Source: Rubrobacter xylanophilus
Lineage (GTDB): Bacteria > Actinomycetota > Rubrobacteria > Rubrobacterales > Rubrobacteraceae
Reading direction: 5' to 3'
Assembly (NCBI RefSeq): GCF_007164525.1
Contig: NZ_AP019791.1
Location: 2,405,501 to 2,469,500, forward strand
DNA: 64,000 bases
This document shows, in pieces, positions 7,882-16,877 of this stretch (position 1 is the stretch's first letter; every line of letters starts with the position of its first letter). Made by a program: the position numbers and the translations under genes. The notes below the pieces were generated by a model. It saw only the letters and a list, made by a program, of their open reading frames with translations, was not told the DNA's origin and did no database searches.

Positions 7882-9437
7882 TGGTTCTTCTTCGCCCCGT
7901 TCACTCCGTACTCCAGCCCGTCCACCAGCGCCTGCCAGCTGGCTTCGATGATGTTCGTCCCGACCCCCACCGCGCCCCAGACGCGCTTGCCGTCGGTGTA
8001 GTCGATGAGCACGCGGGTCGTGGCGGCGGTCGCCCGGTGCTCGTCGAGGATGCGCACCTTGTAGTTGGAGAGGTGTATGCCTTTCAGCTCCGGGTAGTGG
8101 GGCTCTATCGCCTGCCTGAGGGCCCGGTCGAGGGCGTTGACGGGGCCGTTGCCCTCGGCGGTGGAGATTACCCGCTCTCCCCGGACGAAGAGCTTTATGG
8201 TCGCCTCCACGGTGGCCTCGCCGCCGGCGCGTTTCTCTGAGATGACGCGCAGGCTCTCCAGCTCGAAGAGTGGCTCGTCCTCGCCGGTGGTGCGCCGGAT
8301 GAGCAGGGCGAGCGAGGCGTCTGCGGCCTCGTAGTGGTAGCCTTCATGCTCGCGCTGCTTTATCGCGGAGAGCACCGCCGCGACGTCCCGGACCTCCAGT
8401 CCCAGCTCCGCCGCCTTGGCCCGCACCGAGTTCTTCCCGGAGAGCTCCCCGACCGGGGTGCGCCGCTGGTTGCCCACCAGCTCCGGTGCGACGTGCTCGT
8501 AGGTCCGCGGGTCGCGAGAGATGCCGTCCACGTGCAGCCCGCCCTTGTGGGCGAAGGCGCTGCGGCCTACGTAGGGCCGGTGGGCGTCGGGGGTTATGTT
8601 CATGATCTCCGAGACGTAGTTGGAGACCTCGGTGAGCCGCCGCAGCTGCTCCCCGTCCACCACCTCGAGGCCCATCTTGAGCTGCAGGTTGGCGATGGTG
8701 GCGACCAGGTCGCAGTTGCCGCACCGCTCCCCGACCCCGTTCATGGTCCCCTGGACGTGGGTCGCCCCGGCCTCCACCGCCGCCAGGGCGTTGGCCACCC
8801 CGCAGCCGGCGTCGTTGTGGGTGTGGATGCCTATCTCCACCCCCGGGAACTCGCGCACCGTGCGCGCCACGATCGCCTTGAGCTCCGTCGGGAGCGTCCC
8901 GCCGTTGGTGTCGCAGAGCACGAGCGTCGTCGCCCCGGCCTCGGCGGCGGCCCGCAGCACCGAGAGGGCGTGCTCCGGGTCCTCCCGGAAGCCGTCGAAG
9001 TAGTGCTCGGCGTCGAAGATGACCTCCTTGCCGGCCGCGACCAGGTAGGCGACCGTGTCCCGTACGCTCTCCAGGTTCGCCTCCGGCGTCGTCCCGAGCA
9101 CCTTCTCGACGTGCATCCGCCAGCTCTTGGCCACGATGCACGCCACCGGCGCCGAGAGCCGGGCGAGCAGCGTCACCGCCGGGTCATCCTCCGCCCGGCC
9201 GCTCGGCCGCCGGGCCCGGGTGAAGGCTACGAGCCGCGCGTTTCGTAGCTCCGAGGCGTCGAAGCCCTCGAAGAACTCCAGGTCCTTGGGGTTGGAGGCC
9301 GGGAAGCCCGCCTCGATGTAATGGAGCCCCAAAGAGTCCAGCTCGCGGGCTATGCGCGCCTTGTCCTCGGCGGTGAGGCTCACGCCCTCGCGCTGGGTGC
9401 CGTCCCTGAGCGTGGTGTCGAAGAGCTTTATGCTCAT
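7878..9437 (-). CDS. cimA: (R)-citramalate synthase
   Basis: A 519-residue enzyme of the isopropylmalate/citramalate/homocitrate synthase family. The N-terminal TIM barrel begins with [15 protein letters not shown]. The metal-binding HxH is in GIHTHNDAGCGVANALAAV. The C-terminal domain has the LeuA-type dimer fold with AFAHKGGLHVDG. It condenses pyruvate and acetyl-CoA to citramalate, giving a threonine-independent route to 2-oxobutyrate and isoleucine. The ATG overlaps the leuB stop by 4 bp, so leuA-leuB-cimA forms one transcription unit with leucine synthesis. Residues differ from true LeuA, and the length fits the CimA type found in many non-enteric bacteria. Confidence 0.88.
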   Translation of the reverse strand: MSIKLFDTTLRDGTQREGVSLTAEDKARIARELDSLGLHYIEAGFPASNPKDLEFFEGFDASELRNARLVAFTRARRPSGRAEDDPAVTLLARLSAPVACIVAKSWRMHVEKVLGTTPEANLESVRDTVAYLVAAGKEVIFDAEHYFDGFREDPEHALSVLRAAAEAGATTLVLCDTNGGTLPTELKAIVARTVREFPGVEIGIHTHNDAGCGVANALAAVEAGATHVQGTMNGVGERCGNCDLVATIANLQLKMGLEVVDGEQLRRLTEVSNYVSEIMNITPDAHRPYVGRSAFAHKGGLHVDGISRDPRTYEHVAPELVGNQRRTPVGELSGKNSVRAKAAELGLEVRDVAAVLSAIKQREHEGYHYEAADASLALLIRRTTGEDEPLFELESLRVISEKRAGGEATVEATIKLFVRGERVISTAEGNGPVNALDRALRQAIEPHYPELKGIHLSNYKVRILDEHRATAATTRVLIDYTDGKRVWGAVGVGTNIIEASWQALVDGLEYGVNGAKKNH

Positions 9438-10501
9438 GCTGCCCCCTCCTCGGCGGTCACCCGCCGGACTACGGCCTCCGCAACCTCCTCCGTATCGCTG
9501 CTCCCGCCCAGGTCGGGGGTGAGGTACCCGGCCTCCACTGCCGCCGAGACCCCCCGCTCGATCGCCTCCGCGGCCTCCGGCCGCCCGAGCCCGTAGCGGA
9601 GCATCATCGCCGCCGAGAGGATGGTCGCGTAGGGGTTGGCCACGCCCTTCCCCGCTATGTCCGGGGCGCTGCCGTGCACCGGCTCGAAGATGCCGGGGGA
9701 GCCGGGCTCCCCGAGCGAGGCGCTGGGCAGCATCCCCATCGAGCCGGGGAGCACCGCCGCCTCGTCGGAGAGGATGTCGCCGAAGAGGTTCTCCGTGAGG
9801 ATCACGTCGAAACGCCCCGGGTTGGTCACGAGGTGCATCGCCGCCGCATCCACCAGCACGTGCTCGAGCGCGACGTCGGGGTAGTCCCGGGCGACCTCCT
9901 CCACGGTCCGCCGCCACAGCCGGCTGGTGGCGAGCACGTTGGCCTTGTCCACGGAGGCGACCCTACCCCTGCGCCCCCGCGCGGCCTCGAAGGCCACGCG
10001 GGCCACCCGCTCGACCTCCCCGCGGGTGTAGACGGAGAGATCGCTCGCCCGCTCCTCGCCCTCCTCCTTCTCCCCGAAGTACGCCCCGCCGGTCAGTTCC
10101 CGCACGATGAGCAGATCCACACCCTCCACCAACCGTGCCCTGAGGGGGGAGGAGCCGGAGAGGGCCGGCACGGCCGCCACCGGGCGCAGGTTGGCGAAGG
10201 TCCCGAGCACCCGCCGCAGCGCGAGCAGCCCGGCCTCGGGCCGGACCTTCCCGCCGTCGAACTCCGGGTCCCCCACGGCCCCGAGCAGCACGGCGTCCGC
10301 CTCCCCGGCTCTCCTCAGGGTCTCCTCCGAGACGGGGGCTCCCTCCTCCCTTATGGCCGTGGCCCCTATCCTCCGCTCCTCGTAGCGTAGCTCCAGCCCG
10401 AAGCGCCCCGCGGCCGCGTCCAGCACCCTCGTGGCTGCGGCCACCACCTCGGGGCCTATGCCGTCACCGGGCAGAAGCAGTATCTCGAAGGCGTCGCTCA
10501 T
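9434..10501 (-). CDS. leuB: 3-isopropylmalate dehydrogenase
   Basis: A 355-residue beta-decarboxylating dehydrogenase. LPGDGIGPEVV at the N-terminus and VHGSAPDIAGKGVANPYATI near residue 285 are the family signatures. The substrate-binding arginines and the RELTGGAYFG motif (with the catalytic tyrosine) are present. It oxidises 3-isopropylmalate with NAD+ in the third step of leucine synthesis. The ATG has AAAAGGAGCGAGG upstream as a ribosome-binding site. It lies about 106 bp downstream of leuA, and the gap contains a strong hairpin. leuC and leuD are not in this window. Confidence 0.95.
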   Translation of the reverse strand: MSDAFEILLLPGDGIGPEVVAAATRVLDAAAGRFGLELRYEERRIGATAIREEGAPVSEETLRRAGEADAVLLGAVGDPEFDGGKVRPEAGLLALRRVLGTFANLRPVAAVPALSGSSPLRARLVEGVDLLIVRELTGGAYFGEKEEGEERASDLSVYTRGEVERVARVAFEAARGRRGRVASVDKANVLATSRLWRRTVEEVARDYPDVALEHVLVDAAAMHLVTNPGRFDVILTENLFGDILSDEAAVLPGSMGMLPSASLGEPGSPGIFEPVHGSAPDIAGKGVANPYATILSAAMMLRYGLGRPEAAEAIERGVSAAVEAGYLTPDLGGSSDTEEVAEAVVRRVTAEEGAA

Positions 10502-10547
10502 ATGATCCCTCGCTCCTTTTGCAGCAAAACTCTCGTAGACCCGAAGG

Positions 10548-10577
10548 GAGCCGCTCCGGCAACGCCGGGAGCGGCTC
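10548..10577 (-). terminator. Intercistronic hairpin between leuA and leuB
   Basis: GAGCCGCTCC pairs perfectly with GGAGCGGCTC, and the 10-nt loop has further GGC/GCC pairing. No U-tract follows on the minus strand, so it may be a partial terminator or an mRNA-stabilising element that sets leuA expression above leuB. It lies 30-60 nt downstream of the leuA stop and before the leuB ribosome-binding site. Confidence 0.5.
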
Positions 10578-10607
10578 TCTTCCTCCTTCGGTGGCGTCCC
10601 GGGCCTC

Positions 10608-12140
10608 CTAGGGGGTCGCCTGGGGCACCTTCACCGCCCCGGCTGCGTAGACGTTCACCGCCCGGACGTAGGCGCGGGCCGCCGCCTCCACCACGTCCTG
10701 GGAGAGGCCGCGCCCGGCGCACTCGGTGCCCTCGAACTCCACCGTCACCCGCACCTCACCCAGGGCGTCCTTGCCGCCCGTCACCGCGTCGATGCGGAAG
10801 TCCGTCAGGCGGCCCTTTATGCCGGTGGCTGCGTCGATGGCGCGGAAGACCGCATCCACCGGTCCCTCGCCCTCCGCCTCGGCCTCGAAGGTACCGCGGT
10901 CGGCGTGGGCGATCCTGACCGCCGCCCGGCTCTGGCGCCCGGTGGCGGCGACCACCCGGAAGGACTCCAGCACGAACTTGCCCTCGAAGGAGCCCACCTC
11001 GTCGGCGGCGATCGCCTCCAGGTCCGCCGCGGTGACCGTCTTCTTGTGGTCGGCGAGCTCCTTGAAGCGCTTGAAGGCCCGCTTAAGGGTCTCGCCCTCC
11101 AGGGTGTAGCCCAGGTCCGCCAGCGCCTCCTTGAGGGCGTGCCGGCCCGAGTGCTTGCCCAGGAAGATGTTGGTCCCCTCCAGCCCGATGTCTGCGGGCT
11201 TCATGATCTCGAAGGTGCGCCGGTCCTTGAGCACCCCGTCCTGGTGGATGCCCGACTCGTGCAGAAAGGCGTTGCGCCCGACGATGGCCTTGTTGGGCGG
11301 CACGTCATAGCCGGTCATGTTGGAGACCATCCGGCTGGTGTTGGCCAGCTGGCGGGTCTCCACCCCGACCTCCACCCCGTAGTAGTCCCTGCGGGTCACC
11401 AGCGCCATCACCACCTCCTCCAGGGAGGCGTTCCCGGCCCGCTCGCCGATGCCGTTCACCGCCACCTCCACCTGGGTGGCCCCGGCCTCGACCCCGGCGA
11501 GCGAGTTGGCCACCGCCATCCCCAGGTCGTCGTGGCAGTGCACCGAGAGTACGCGGTCTTTGAGGCCCGGCACCCTCTCCTGCAGCTCCCTCAGGAAGGC
11601 GGCGAACTCCGCCGGGGTGGTGTAGCCGACCGTGTCGGCTATGTTGATCACGTCCGCCCCCGCCTCCACCGCCGCGGCGACGACCTCGGCGAGGTAGCCG
11701 ATGTCCGTGCGGGTGGCGTCCATGGGGGAGAACTCCACGTTCTCGCACAGGCTCTTCGCCAGGCGCACCGCTTCGGCGGCGCCGCTCAGGATCTCCTCGC
11801 GGTTCGAGCGCATCTGGTGCTCGATGTGCAGGTCCGAGGTGCCCACGAAGGTGTGGATGCGGGGCCGCCGCGACCAGCGCACCGCCTCCCAGGCCCGCTC
11901 GATGTCCTCTTGGTGGATCCGGGCCAGCCCCGCGATGACCGGGCCCTCCACCTCGGAGGCGATGCGGCTCACCGCCTCGAAGTCCCCCTCGGAGGTGATG
12001 GGGAAGCCGGCCTCGATCACGTCCACCTTCAGCCGGGCGAGCTGGTGGGCTATCTCTACCTTCTCATCTACGGAGAGGGAGATCCCGGGGGACTGCTCCC
12101 CGTCGCGAAGGGTGGTGTCGAAGATCTGGATCCGGCGCAT
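10608..12140 (-). CDS. leuA: 2-isopropylmalate synthase
   Basis: A 510-residue enzyme with the family start [19 protein letters not shown], metal-binding [17 protein letters not shown] and catalytic-domain motif [11 protein letters not shown]. The C-terminal 120 residues form the regulatory dimer domain that binds leucine for feedback inhibition. It condenses acetyl-CoA with 2-oxoisovalerate, the first committed step to leucine. It is the short LeuA type, not the 600-residue type of mycobacteria. About 230 bp separate it from the upstream ilvE, and that gap contains a structured leader that may control it. Confidence 0.95.
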   Translation of the reverse strand: MRRIQIFDTTLRDGEQSPGISLSVDEKVEIAHQLARLKVDVIEAGFPITSEGDFEAVSRIASEVEGPVIAGLARIHQEDIERAWEAVRWSRRPRIHTFVGTSDLHIEHQMRSNREEILSGAAEAVRLAKSLCENVEFSPMDATRTDIGYLAEVVAAAVEAGADVINIADTVGYTTPAEFAAFLRELQERVPGLKDRVLSVHCHDDLGMAVANSLAGVEAGATQVEVAVNGIGERAGNASLEEVVMALVTRRDYYGVEVGVETRQLANTSRMVSNMTGYDVPPNKAIVGRNAFLHESGIHQDGVLKDRRTFEIMKPADIGLEGTNIFLGKHSGRHALKEALADLGYTLEGETLKRAFKRFKELADHKKTVTAADLEAIAADEVGSFEGKFVLESFRVVAATGRQSRAAVRIAHADRGTFEAEAEGEGPVDAVFRAIDAATGIKGRLTDFRIDAVTGGKDALGEVRVTVEFEGTECAGRGLSQDVVEAAARAYVRAVNVYAAGAVKVPQATP

Positions 12141-12199
12141 CTGCCTCTCGTCCTCCTACTCGTCTCTTGCTTCTCTTGCTCTTTCTGGGCCGGTGGTCT

Positions 12200-12259
12200 G
12201 GTGGCCCGCGGGCAGCCCGGCTCTAGAGGCCGGGGCCGGTAATTCGCCCGGGGGCCACC
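12200..12259 (-). promoter_or_regulatory. Long hairpin in the leuA leader
   Basis: GGTGGCCC at one end pairs with GGGCCACC at the other. Inside is a second stem, CCCGGC/GCCGGG around the loop CTCTAGA. The element begins just after the CTA codons of the candidate leader ORF and ends about 60 nt before the leuA start. It could be a terminator or antiterminator of an attenuator, but it has no U-run. A weak promoter candidate lies upstream: TTGCGG (12356-12361), a 17-bp spacer and GATACT (12333-12338). Confidence 0.4.
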
Positions 12260-12294
12260 CTGGCTAGTCGTAGGATGTGACGAGAGACGTTCAC
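12223..12294 (-). CDS. Candidate leuA leader peptide
   Basis: A 23-residue ORF from GTG at 12294 to TAG. Codons 8 and 10 are CTA, a leucine codon avoided in GC-rich genomes, followed at once by the 5' arm of the leader hairpin. Ribosome stalling at these codons under leucine shortage could change the folding downstream. Evidence against: only two such codons, a weak ribosome-binding site, and an in-frame ATG at 12342 that would extend the ORF. Regulatory role is inferred by analogy with the much stronger ilvB leader at 16595-16783. Confidence 0.3.
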   Translation of the reverse strand: MNVSRHILRLARVAPGRITGPGL

Positions 12295-12369
12295 GCGTTC
12301 TCTAGTAGAGGCCCTCCATGGTGTGGGGCGGCAGTATCTCATCCCGCCGCCCGCGCCGCAACCGCCCCC

Positions 12370-13326
12370 TCACCGGGCGGTCTTCTCCTTGAGCTCCACC
12401 GGTACGGTCCAGCCGGCGTACTTCTCCCACTCCCCGCGCGCGGCCCGGAAGTACAGCTCCTGCAGCCGGGAGGCCACCGGGCCCACCTCGCCCGAACCCA
12501 CGGGCCGGTCGTCGATCTCCACCACCGGCGCTATCTGGAAGCCGGTGCCGGTGAGGAACACCTCGTCGGCGGCGTAGAGCTCGGTGCGGGCCACGTCTCG
12601 CTCCTCCGTCTCGAGCCCCAGCTCCTCCAGCGCCAGCTCCATCACCGCGTCCCGCGTGATCCCCTCCAGGATGTCCGCGGTGACCGGCGGCGTGATGAGC
12701 CGGCCCTTGCGCAGCAGAAAGATGTTGGCCGCGCTCGCCTCGGAAACGAAGCCGTCGTGGGTGAGGAAGATCGCCTCGTCGTAGCCCGCCCGGTGGGCGG
12801 CGTCCACCGCCAGCGCCGTGTTGACGTACGAGCCGGTGAGCTTGGCCCGGGCCGGCATGGCGTTGTCCGACACCCTCCTCCACGAGGAGACGCAGCACCT
12901 GAGCCCCGTGAGCTCCACGTAGTTGCCCATGGGGGCGGTGAAGATGGAGACCGAGGCCGGAAGCTCCAGCTTCACCCCGATGGACTCCGCGGACTTGTAC
13001 GCCAGCGGCCGGATGTAGGTGTCCTCCCGCGGGGCGTTGCGCCGCAGGATCTCCAGCGTGATCTCACACAGTTCGTCCACGGTGTGTGGCAGCTCTATGT
13101 GCAGCACCCGGCAGCTCTTCTCGAACCGCTCGTAGTGCTCGCGCAGTTTTAGCACCTGCAGGGTCTGACGGCCGGCGTTCCAGTAGGCCCTTATGCCCTC
13201 GAAGACCCCGGTGCCGTAGTTCAGAGCGTGGGTGGCGGGGGAGAGCCTGACATCCCCCACCCGCACGAACTCGCCGTCGTGGTAGCACCACTCGGCGTCA
13301 GAGACCGTAAAGGCGCCGCGCGTCAT
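12370..13326 (-). CDS. ilvE: Branched-chain amino acid aminotransferase
   Basis: A 318-residue fold type IV pyridoxal-phosphate aminotransferase. The N-terminal [11 protein letters not shown], the Schiff-base lysine in [11 protein letters not shown] (about K162) and [15 protein letters not shown] fit IlvE. It transaminates the 2-oxo acids of valine, leucine and isoleucine with glutamate. The ATG overlaps the ilvC stop by 4 bp, so ilvB-N-C-E is a single unit. D-amino-acid aminotransferase is the main alternative in this fold, but the operon argues for IlvE. Confidence 0.94.
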   Translation of the reverse strand: MTRGAFTVSDAEWCYHDGEFVRVGDVRLSPATHALNYGTGVFEGIRAYWNAGRQTLQVLKLREHYERFEKSCRVLHIELPHTVDELCEITLEILRRNAPREDTYIRPLAYKSAESIGVKLELPASVSIFTAPMGNYVELTGLRCCVSSWRRVSDNAMPARAKLTGSYVNTALAVDAAHRAGYDEAIFLTHDGFVSEASAANIFLLRKGRLITPPVTADILEGITRDAVMELALEELGLETEERDVARTELYAADEVFLTGTGFQIAPVVEIDDRPVGSGEVGPVASRLQELYFRAARGEWEKYAGWTVPVELKEKTAR

Positions 13327-14348
13327 CTGCTCTCACCTCCCGCGGGGCTTCCCGCCGTGCTCTCGGCGCCCTCGGCGGCGAGCGCCCGCAGCTCCGCTCC
13401 GACCTTCTCCACCATGTGGGACGCCTCCCGGCGGCGCATCGCCAGGAAGCTGGAGCCCCCGGCCTGGTTCTCGAGCACCCACTCCTTGGCGAACCTGCCG
13501 CTCTGGATGTCCGCGAGGATCTCGCGCATCCTCTCCCGCACGCCTTCGTCTATGACCCTGGGCCCGGCGGTGTAGTCTCCGTACTCGGCGGTGTTGGAGA
13601 CCGAGTAGCGCATGCGGGCCAGCCCGCCCTCGTAGATGAGGTCCACGATGAGCTTGAGCTCGTTGACGCACTCGTAGTAGGCGAGCTCGGGCTGGTAGCC
13701 GGCCTCCACCAGCGTCTCGAAGCCGGCCTTGAGCAGCGCCGAGAGCCCGCCGCACAGCACGGCCTGCTCCCCGAAGAGATCGGTCTCGGTCTCCTCGGCG
13801 AAGGTGGTCTCGAGCACCCCGGCCCGCGCGCACCCGATGCCCCTGGCGTAGGAGAGGACGAGGTCGCGGGCCTGCCCGGTGGCGTCGTTGCCGACGGCGA
13901 AGAGCGCCGGCATCCCCTTGCCCTCCTCGTAGAGGCTGCGGAGCACGTGCCCCGGGCCCTTGGGGGCCACCAGTCCCAGGTCCACCTCCGGCGGCACCTG
14001 CACCTGGTTGAAGTGCACGTTGAACCCGTGGGCGAAGAGCATCAGGTCGCCCTCGGAGAGGTTGGGGGCCACCTGCTCCCGGAAGACCGGCGGCTGCCGC
14101 TCGTCCGGCAGGAGCATCATCACCACCTCGGCCCAGCGCACGGCCTCCGGGATCTCGGCCACCCGCAGCCCCGCTTCCTCGGCCTTGGGCCAGCTCGCCG
14201 AGCCCCTGTACAGCCCGACTGTGACTTCGCAGCCGGAGTCCCTGAGGTTCAGCGCATGGGCGTGCCCCTGGCTGCCGAACCCCAGCACGGCGATCCTCTT
14301 CTGCGAGATCTCGTTCCCTATGTCTCCCTCGCGGTATACCCGCGCCAC
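13323..14348 (-). CDS. ilvC: Ketol-acid reductoisomerase
   Basis: A 341-residue class I (short) KARI. The NAD(P)H-binding loop is [30 protein letters not shown] and the acidic metal-binding residues of the knotted C-terminal domain ([28 protein letters not shown]) are present. It isomerises and reduces acetolactate or acetohydroxybutyrate. The start is GTG at 14348, which has GGGGGAGGTGAG just upstream; an ATG 51 nt further upstream only adds a low-complexity, arginine/glycine-rich extension that overlaps the ilvN end. This start gives the usual family length. Confidence 0.95.
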   Translation of the reverse strand: MARVYREGDIGNEISQKRIAVLGFGSQGHAHALNLRDSGCEVTVGLYRGSASWPKAEEAGLRVAEIPEAVRWAEVVMMLLPDERQPPVFREQVAPNLSEGDLMLFAHGFNVHFNQVQVPPEVDLGLVAPKGPGHVLRSLYEEGKGMPALFAVGNDATGQARDLVLSYARGIGCARAGVLETTFAEETETDLFGEQAVLCGGLSALLKAGFETLVEAGYQPELAYYECVNELKLIVDLIYEGGLARMRYSVSNTAEYGDYTAGPRVIDEGVRERMREILADIQSGRFAKEWVLENQAGGSSFLAMRRREASHMVEKVGAELRALAAEGAESTAGSPAGGESR

Positions 14349-14352
14349 GCTC

Positions 14353-14808
14353 TCACCTCCCCCTTCCCGGCCGGGCGACGGGCCCGAGCCGGATCGCATC
14401 CTCTACACCCTCGCCGAGCATCCGGAGCCACTCCTCCACCGGTCCCGGCTCCCCGGAGGCCACCACGGTGCCGCCGTCCTTGTGGGCCACCACCCCGGCC
14501 CGCACCGCGGCCTCCCGCCATCCCTCGCCGGTGGCGGCGAGGGCGACCTCCAGCACCTCCCCGGCCTCCCGCACCTCCCGGACGTCCTCCAGCGAGGAGA
14601 GCAGGGCCATGTAGCGCCGGGCACTCTCCGGCTCGCACTCGAAGAGTGCCACGACCACGCTCTCCTCCGGCCCCATCCCCACCGTCAGCCCCCCGATGGG
14701 CATCCGCTTGCCCTGCAGGGTCATCAGGAAGCGGTTGAGGGCGTAGATGCCCCCGGCCATGCGGGCCTCGACGGCGACGGCGAGCGTCCCGCTGGCCGCC
14801 TCAGGCAT
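14353..14808 (-). CDS. ilvN: Acetolactate synthase small-subunit-like regulatory protein (divergent)
   Basis: A 151-residue protein placed between ilvB and ilvC and overlapping the ilvB 3' end by 8 bp, the standard position of ilvN. The N-terminal half has an ACT-like layout: a strand, a glycine pair ([17 protein letters not shown]) and a strand [10 protein letters not shown]. It lacks the usual IlvN strings for glycine-rich valine binding and for the 'R-x-G-F-N' loop. The C-terminal half is not recognisable as the standard second domain. It is most likely a diverged regulatory subunit for valine feedback; binding of valine cannot be judged. Confidence 0.7.
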   Translation of the reverse strand: MPEAASGTLAVAVEARMAGGIYALNRFLMTLQGKRMPIGGLTVGMGPEESVVVALFECEPESARRYMALLSSLEDVREVREAGEVLEVALAATGEGWREAAVRAGVVAHKDGGTVVASGEPGPVEEWLRMLGEGVEDAIRLGPVARPGRGR

Positions 14809-16495
14809 CTTCCTCGATCATCTCGGCCACGCTCATGCCCGAGGGGATCATGGGGTAGACGTTGGCCTCCGGGTCGATGTGGAAGTCCAGCACCACGCAC
14901 CCGGGCCGCTCCTGCGCCCAGCGCACCGCCTCCTCGATGTCGTCGCCGGGCCGGACGGTCCTGCCCGCTATCCCGTAGGCCCGGGCGAGGTGCTCGTAGT
15001 CCGGCCCCGTGATCGGTGTCTCGGAGTAGCGGCGGTTGTGGAAGAACTGCTGCCACTGGCGCACCATCCCCAGATAGCCGTTGTTGAGGACGGCCACCTT
15101 GATGTCCAGCCCGAGGTCGCGGATGGTGGCGAGCTCCTGCAGGTTCATCTGGAAGCCGCCGTCGCCGGCCACCACCCACACCGGGTCCTCGGGGCAGCCG
15201 AGCTTGACGCCCATCGCCGCCGGCAGCGCGAAGCCCATGGTCCCGAGCCCGCCGGAGGTGATGTGGCTGTTTCTCTTGGTGAAACGGAAGAACTGGGCCG
15301 CCCACATCTGGTGCTGGCCCACGTCGGTGACCAGCCGGACCTCCTCACCGGCTATCGCCTTTATGGCGTCCATGATCCGGATCGGGCCGTACTCCGGCCG
15401 GGCCCGCTCGGCCCGCTCCCGCTCGGGGCGCTGGCTCTCGGCGATCTGTGCCCGCCACGCGGCGCAGTTGTCCTGCGGCCGCTCGATGTGGCGCAAGACG
15501 CCCCGCAGCGCAGCCCTGGCGTCGGCGGCTATCCCCACGGTGGGCCGTATGACCTTGCCCAGCTCCGAGGGGTCGATGTCTATGTGGACCACCCTGGCGT
15601 TGGGGGCGAAGCGCGAGGGGTCGCCCGTGATCCTGTCGTCGAAGCGCATCCCCACCGCGAAGAGCAGGTCGCAGCGGTCTATGGCCCGGTTGACGGAGGC
15701 CTGCCCGTGCATCCCCGGCCACCCGATGTACAGCGGATGATCCTCCGGGATGGCGCTGATCCCGAGCAGGGTGGTGACCACCGGGGCCCCGGTCCGCTCG
15801 GCGAGCGCGATGAGCTCCCGCTCGGCCCCGGAGAGGATCACGCCGTGCCCGGCGAGGATGATCGGACGCCGGGCCTTCTTGAGCAGCAGCGCCGCCGCCT
15901 CGAGCGCGGGGCTGGAGACCGGCGGCGGGGCCTCGCGCAGCGCCCGGTAGCCGTCGCCGCCGCACTCGGCGAACTGCACGTCCTTGGGCACGTCGACCAG
16001 CACCGGCCCGGGGCGGCCGGAGCGGGCTATGGCGAAGGCCCGCCGCATGGTCTCGTAGAGCTCCTCCGGGTCCTCGACCAGGAAGGAGTGCTTGGTGAAG
16101 GGGAGCGTCATCCCCATGACGTTGGTCTCCTGGAAGGAGTCCTTCCCCATCGCGCCCCGCCCGACCTGCCCGGTTATGGCCACCACCGGTACGGAGTCCA
16201 TCTGCGCGGTGGCGAGCCCGGTGACCAGGTTGGTCGCCCCGGGGCCGCTGGTGGCCACGCACACCCCGACCCTGCCCGTGGCCCGCGCGTAGCCGTCGGC
16301 CGCATGGGCCGCGGCCTGCTCGTGCCGCACCAGAACGTGCCTGAGCGGGTAATCCGGGAGGGCGTCGTAGAAGGGCATGATCGCCCCTCCGGGGTAGCCG
16401 AAGAGGTACTCGACCCCCTCGTCGAGCAGAGCCTCGCACATGGCCTCGCTGCCGGTCCGGGGCTTGTACTCGACCTTGTATGCTATGTTCTCCAC
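14801..16495 (-). CDS. ilvB: Acetolactate synthase large subunit
   Basis: A 564-residue thiamine-diphosphate enzyme. The catalytic glutamate is in RHEQAAAHAADGYARATG (about E59). The FAD-binding middle domain and the GDGGFQMNLQELATI...NN thiamine-diphosphate motif near residue 430 are intact. It condenses two pyruvates, or pyruvate and 2-oxobutyrate, at the start of valine/leucine and isoleucine synthesis. First gene of the ilvB-N-C-E operon; its 320-nt leader contains a promoter and a leader ORF rich in CTA codons. The ATG lies 10 nt downstream of GGAAGGATGGG. Confidence 0.96.
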   Translation of the reverse strand: MENIAYKVEYKPRTGSEAMCEALLDEGVEYLFGYPGGAIMPFYDALPDYPLRHVLVRHEQAAAHAADGYARATGRVGVCVATSGPGATNLVTGLATAQMDSVPVVAITGQVGRGAMGKDSFQETNVMGMTLPFTKHSFLVEDPEELYETMRRAFAIARSGRPGPVLVDVPKDVQFAECGGDGYRALREAPPPVSSPALEAAALLLKKARRPIILAGHGVILSGAERELIALAERTGAPVVTTLLGISAIPEDHPLYIGWPGMHGQASVNRAIDRCDLLFAVGMRFDDRITGDPSRFAPNARVVHIDIDPSELGKVIRPTVGIAADARAALRGVLRHIERPQDNCAAWRAQIAESQRPERERAERARPEYGPIRIMDAIKAIAGEEVRLVTDVGQHQMWAAQFFRFTKRNSHITSGGLGTMGFALPAAMGVKLGCPEDPVWVVAGDGGFQMNLQELATIRDLGLDIKVAVLNNGYLGMVRQWQQFFHNRRYSETPITGPDYEHLARAYGIAGRTVRPGDDIEEAVRWAQERPGCVVLDFHIDPEANVYPMIPSGMSVAEMIEEDA

Positions 16496-16568
16496 CGTTT
16501 TCCCATCCTTCCTGGTCGCGAGTTCCGTCGAGAGAGAGGGCCTGTGTGCCGGTGAGGACGGGTTTTCT

Positions 16569-16590
16569 GCGGTAGGGTTTCCCGCCCCGC
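16569..16590 (-). promoter_or_regulatory. Hairpin after the ilv leader ORF
   Basis: GCGG and CCGC form the outer stem, and GGG-AAA-CCC the inner stem, with a small internal loop. It starts 5 nt after the stop codon of the leader ORF, where an attenuator hairpin would be expected. No U-run follows, so if it terminates, it would do so by a U-poor mechanism common in GC-rich actinobacteria. Confidence 0.4.
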
Positions 16591-16594
16591 GGCT

Positions 16595-16783
16595 TTAGGC
16601 GGACCGGATGGCGTCTACCCGGCCCGCCCTGCTAATGCCTAGTAGTAGCTCCCCTAGGCGATGGGCGGCGGGGACGCCGAAGATGGATACTCGCGGGTGG
16701 ATGGGAGGGGTGAGCAGACGGGGCGAACCGGGCCTGCTGCCCGGCGTTTCTCCTGTGCGCGCCCTGTCCGAAACTTCGCTCAA
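16595..16783 (-). CDS. ilvB operon leader peptide
   Basis: A 62-codon ORF starting at TTG, with AGAGAGGG just upstream, about 35 nt after the predicted transcription start. Near its 3' end are one CTA, then three CTA in a row, then ATT, and a little later GTA, that is, leucine, isoleucine and valine codons of the type avoided in this genome (CTA at 16655-16657 and 16640-16648; ATT at 16634-16636). The ORF ends about 100 nt before ilvB, and a hairpin follows it. This is the classic arrangement for ribosome-mediated attenuation of a branched-chain amino acid operon. The longer-than-usual leader length is odd; translation could also begin later. Confidence 0.7.
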   Translation of the reverse strand: MSEVSDRARTGETPGSRPGSPRLLTPPIHPRVSIFGVPAAHRLGELLLGISRAGRVDAIRSA

Positions 16784-16824
16784 GGTCCCTCTCTGGTGCG
16801 GGTATTCTTAAAGCTGCAGGCTGA

Positions 16825-16854
16825 AGGGTATGACACCTCTTCGGGGTTTGTCAA
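16825..16854 (-). promoter_or_regulatory. Promoter of the ilv operon
   Basis: A perfect -35 hexamer TTGACA (16849-16854) and a -10 hexamer TACCCT (16825-16830) with an 18-bp spacer on the minus strand. Transcription would start near 16818, leaving an RNA leader of about 320 nt before ilvB that contains the leader ORF. Confidence 0.7.
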
Positions 16855-16877
16855 GCCGGGCGGCGGCAGGAAAGGGT

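Noticed and set aside
8334-9248. 304-codon plus-strand frame opposite cimA
   Set aside because: Antisense shadow of cimA; the composition is low-complexity and matches no family.
16496-16818. T-box riboswitch in the ilv leader
   Set aside because: I looked for the conserved T-box sequence (AGGGTGGNACCGCG type) and did not find it. The CTA-rich leader ORF is a better explanation.
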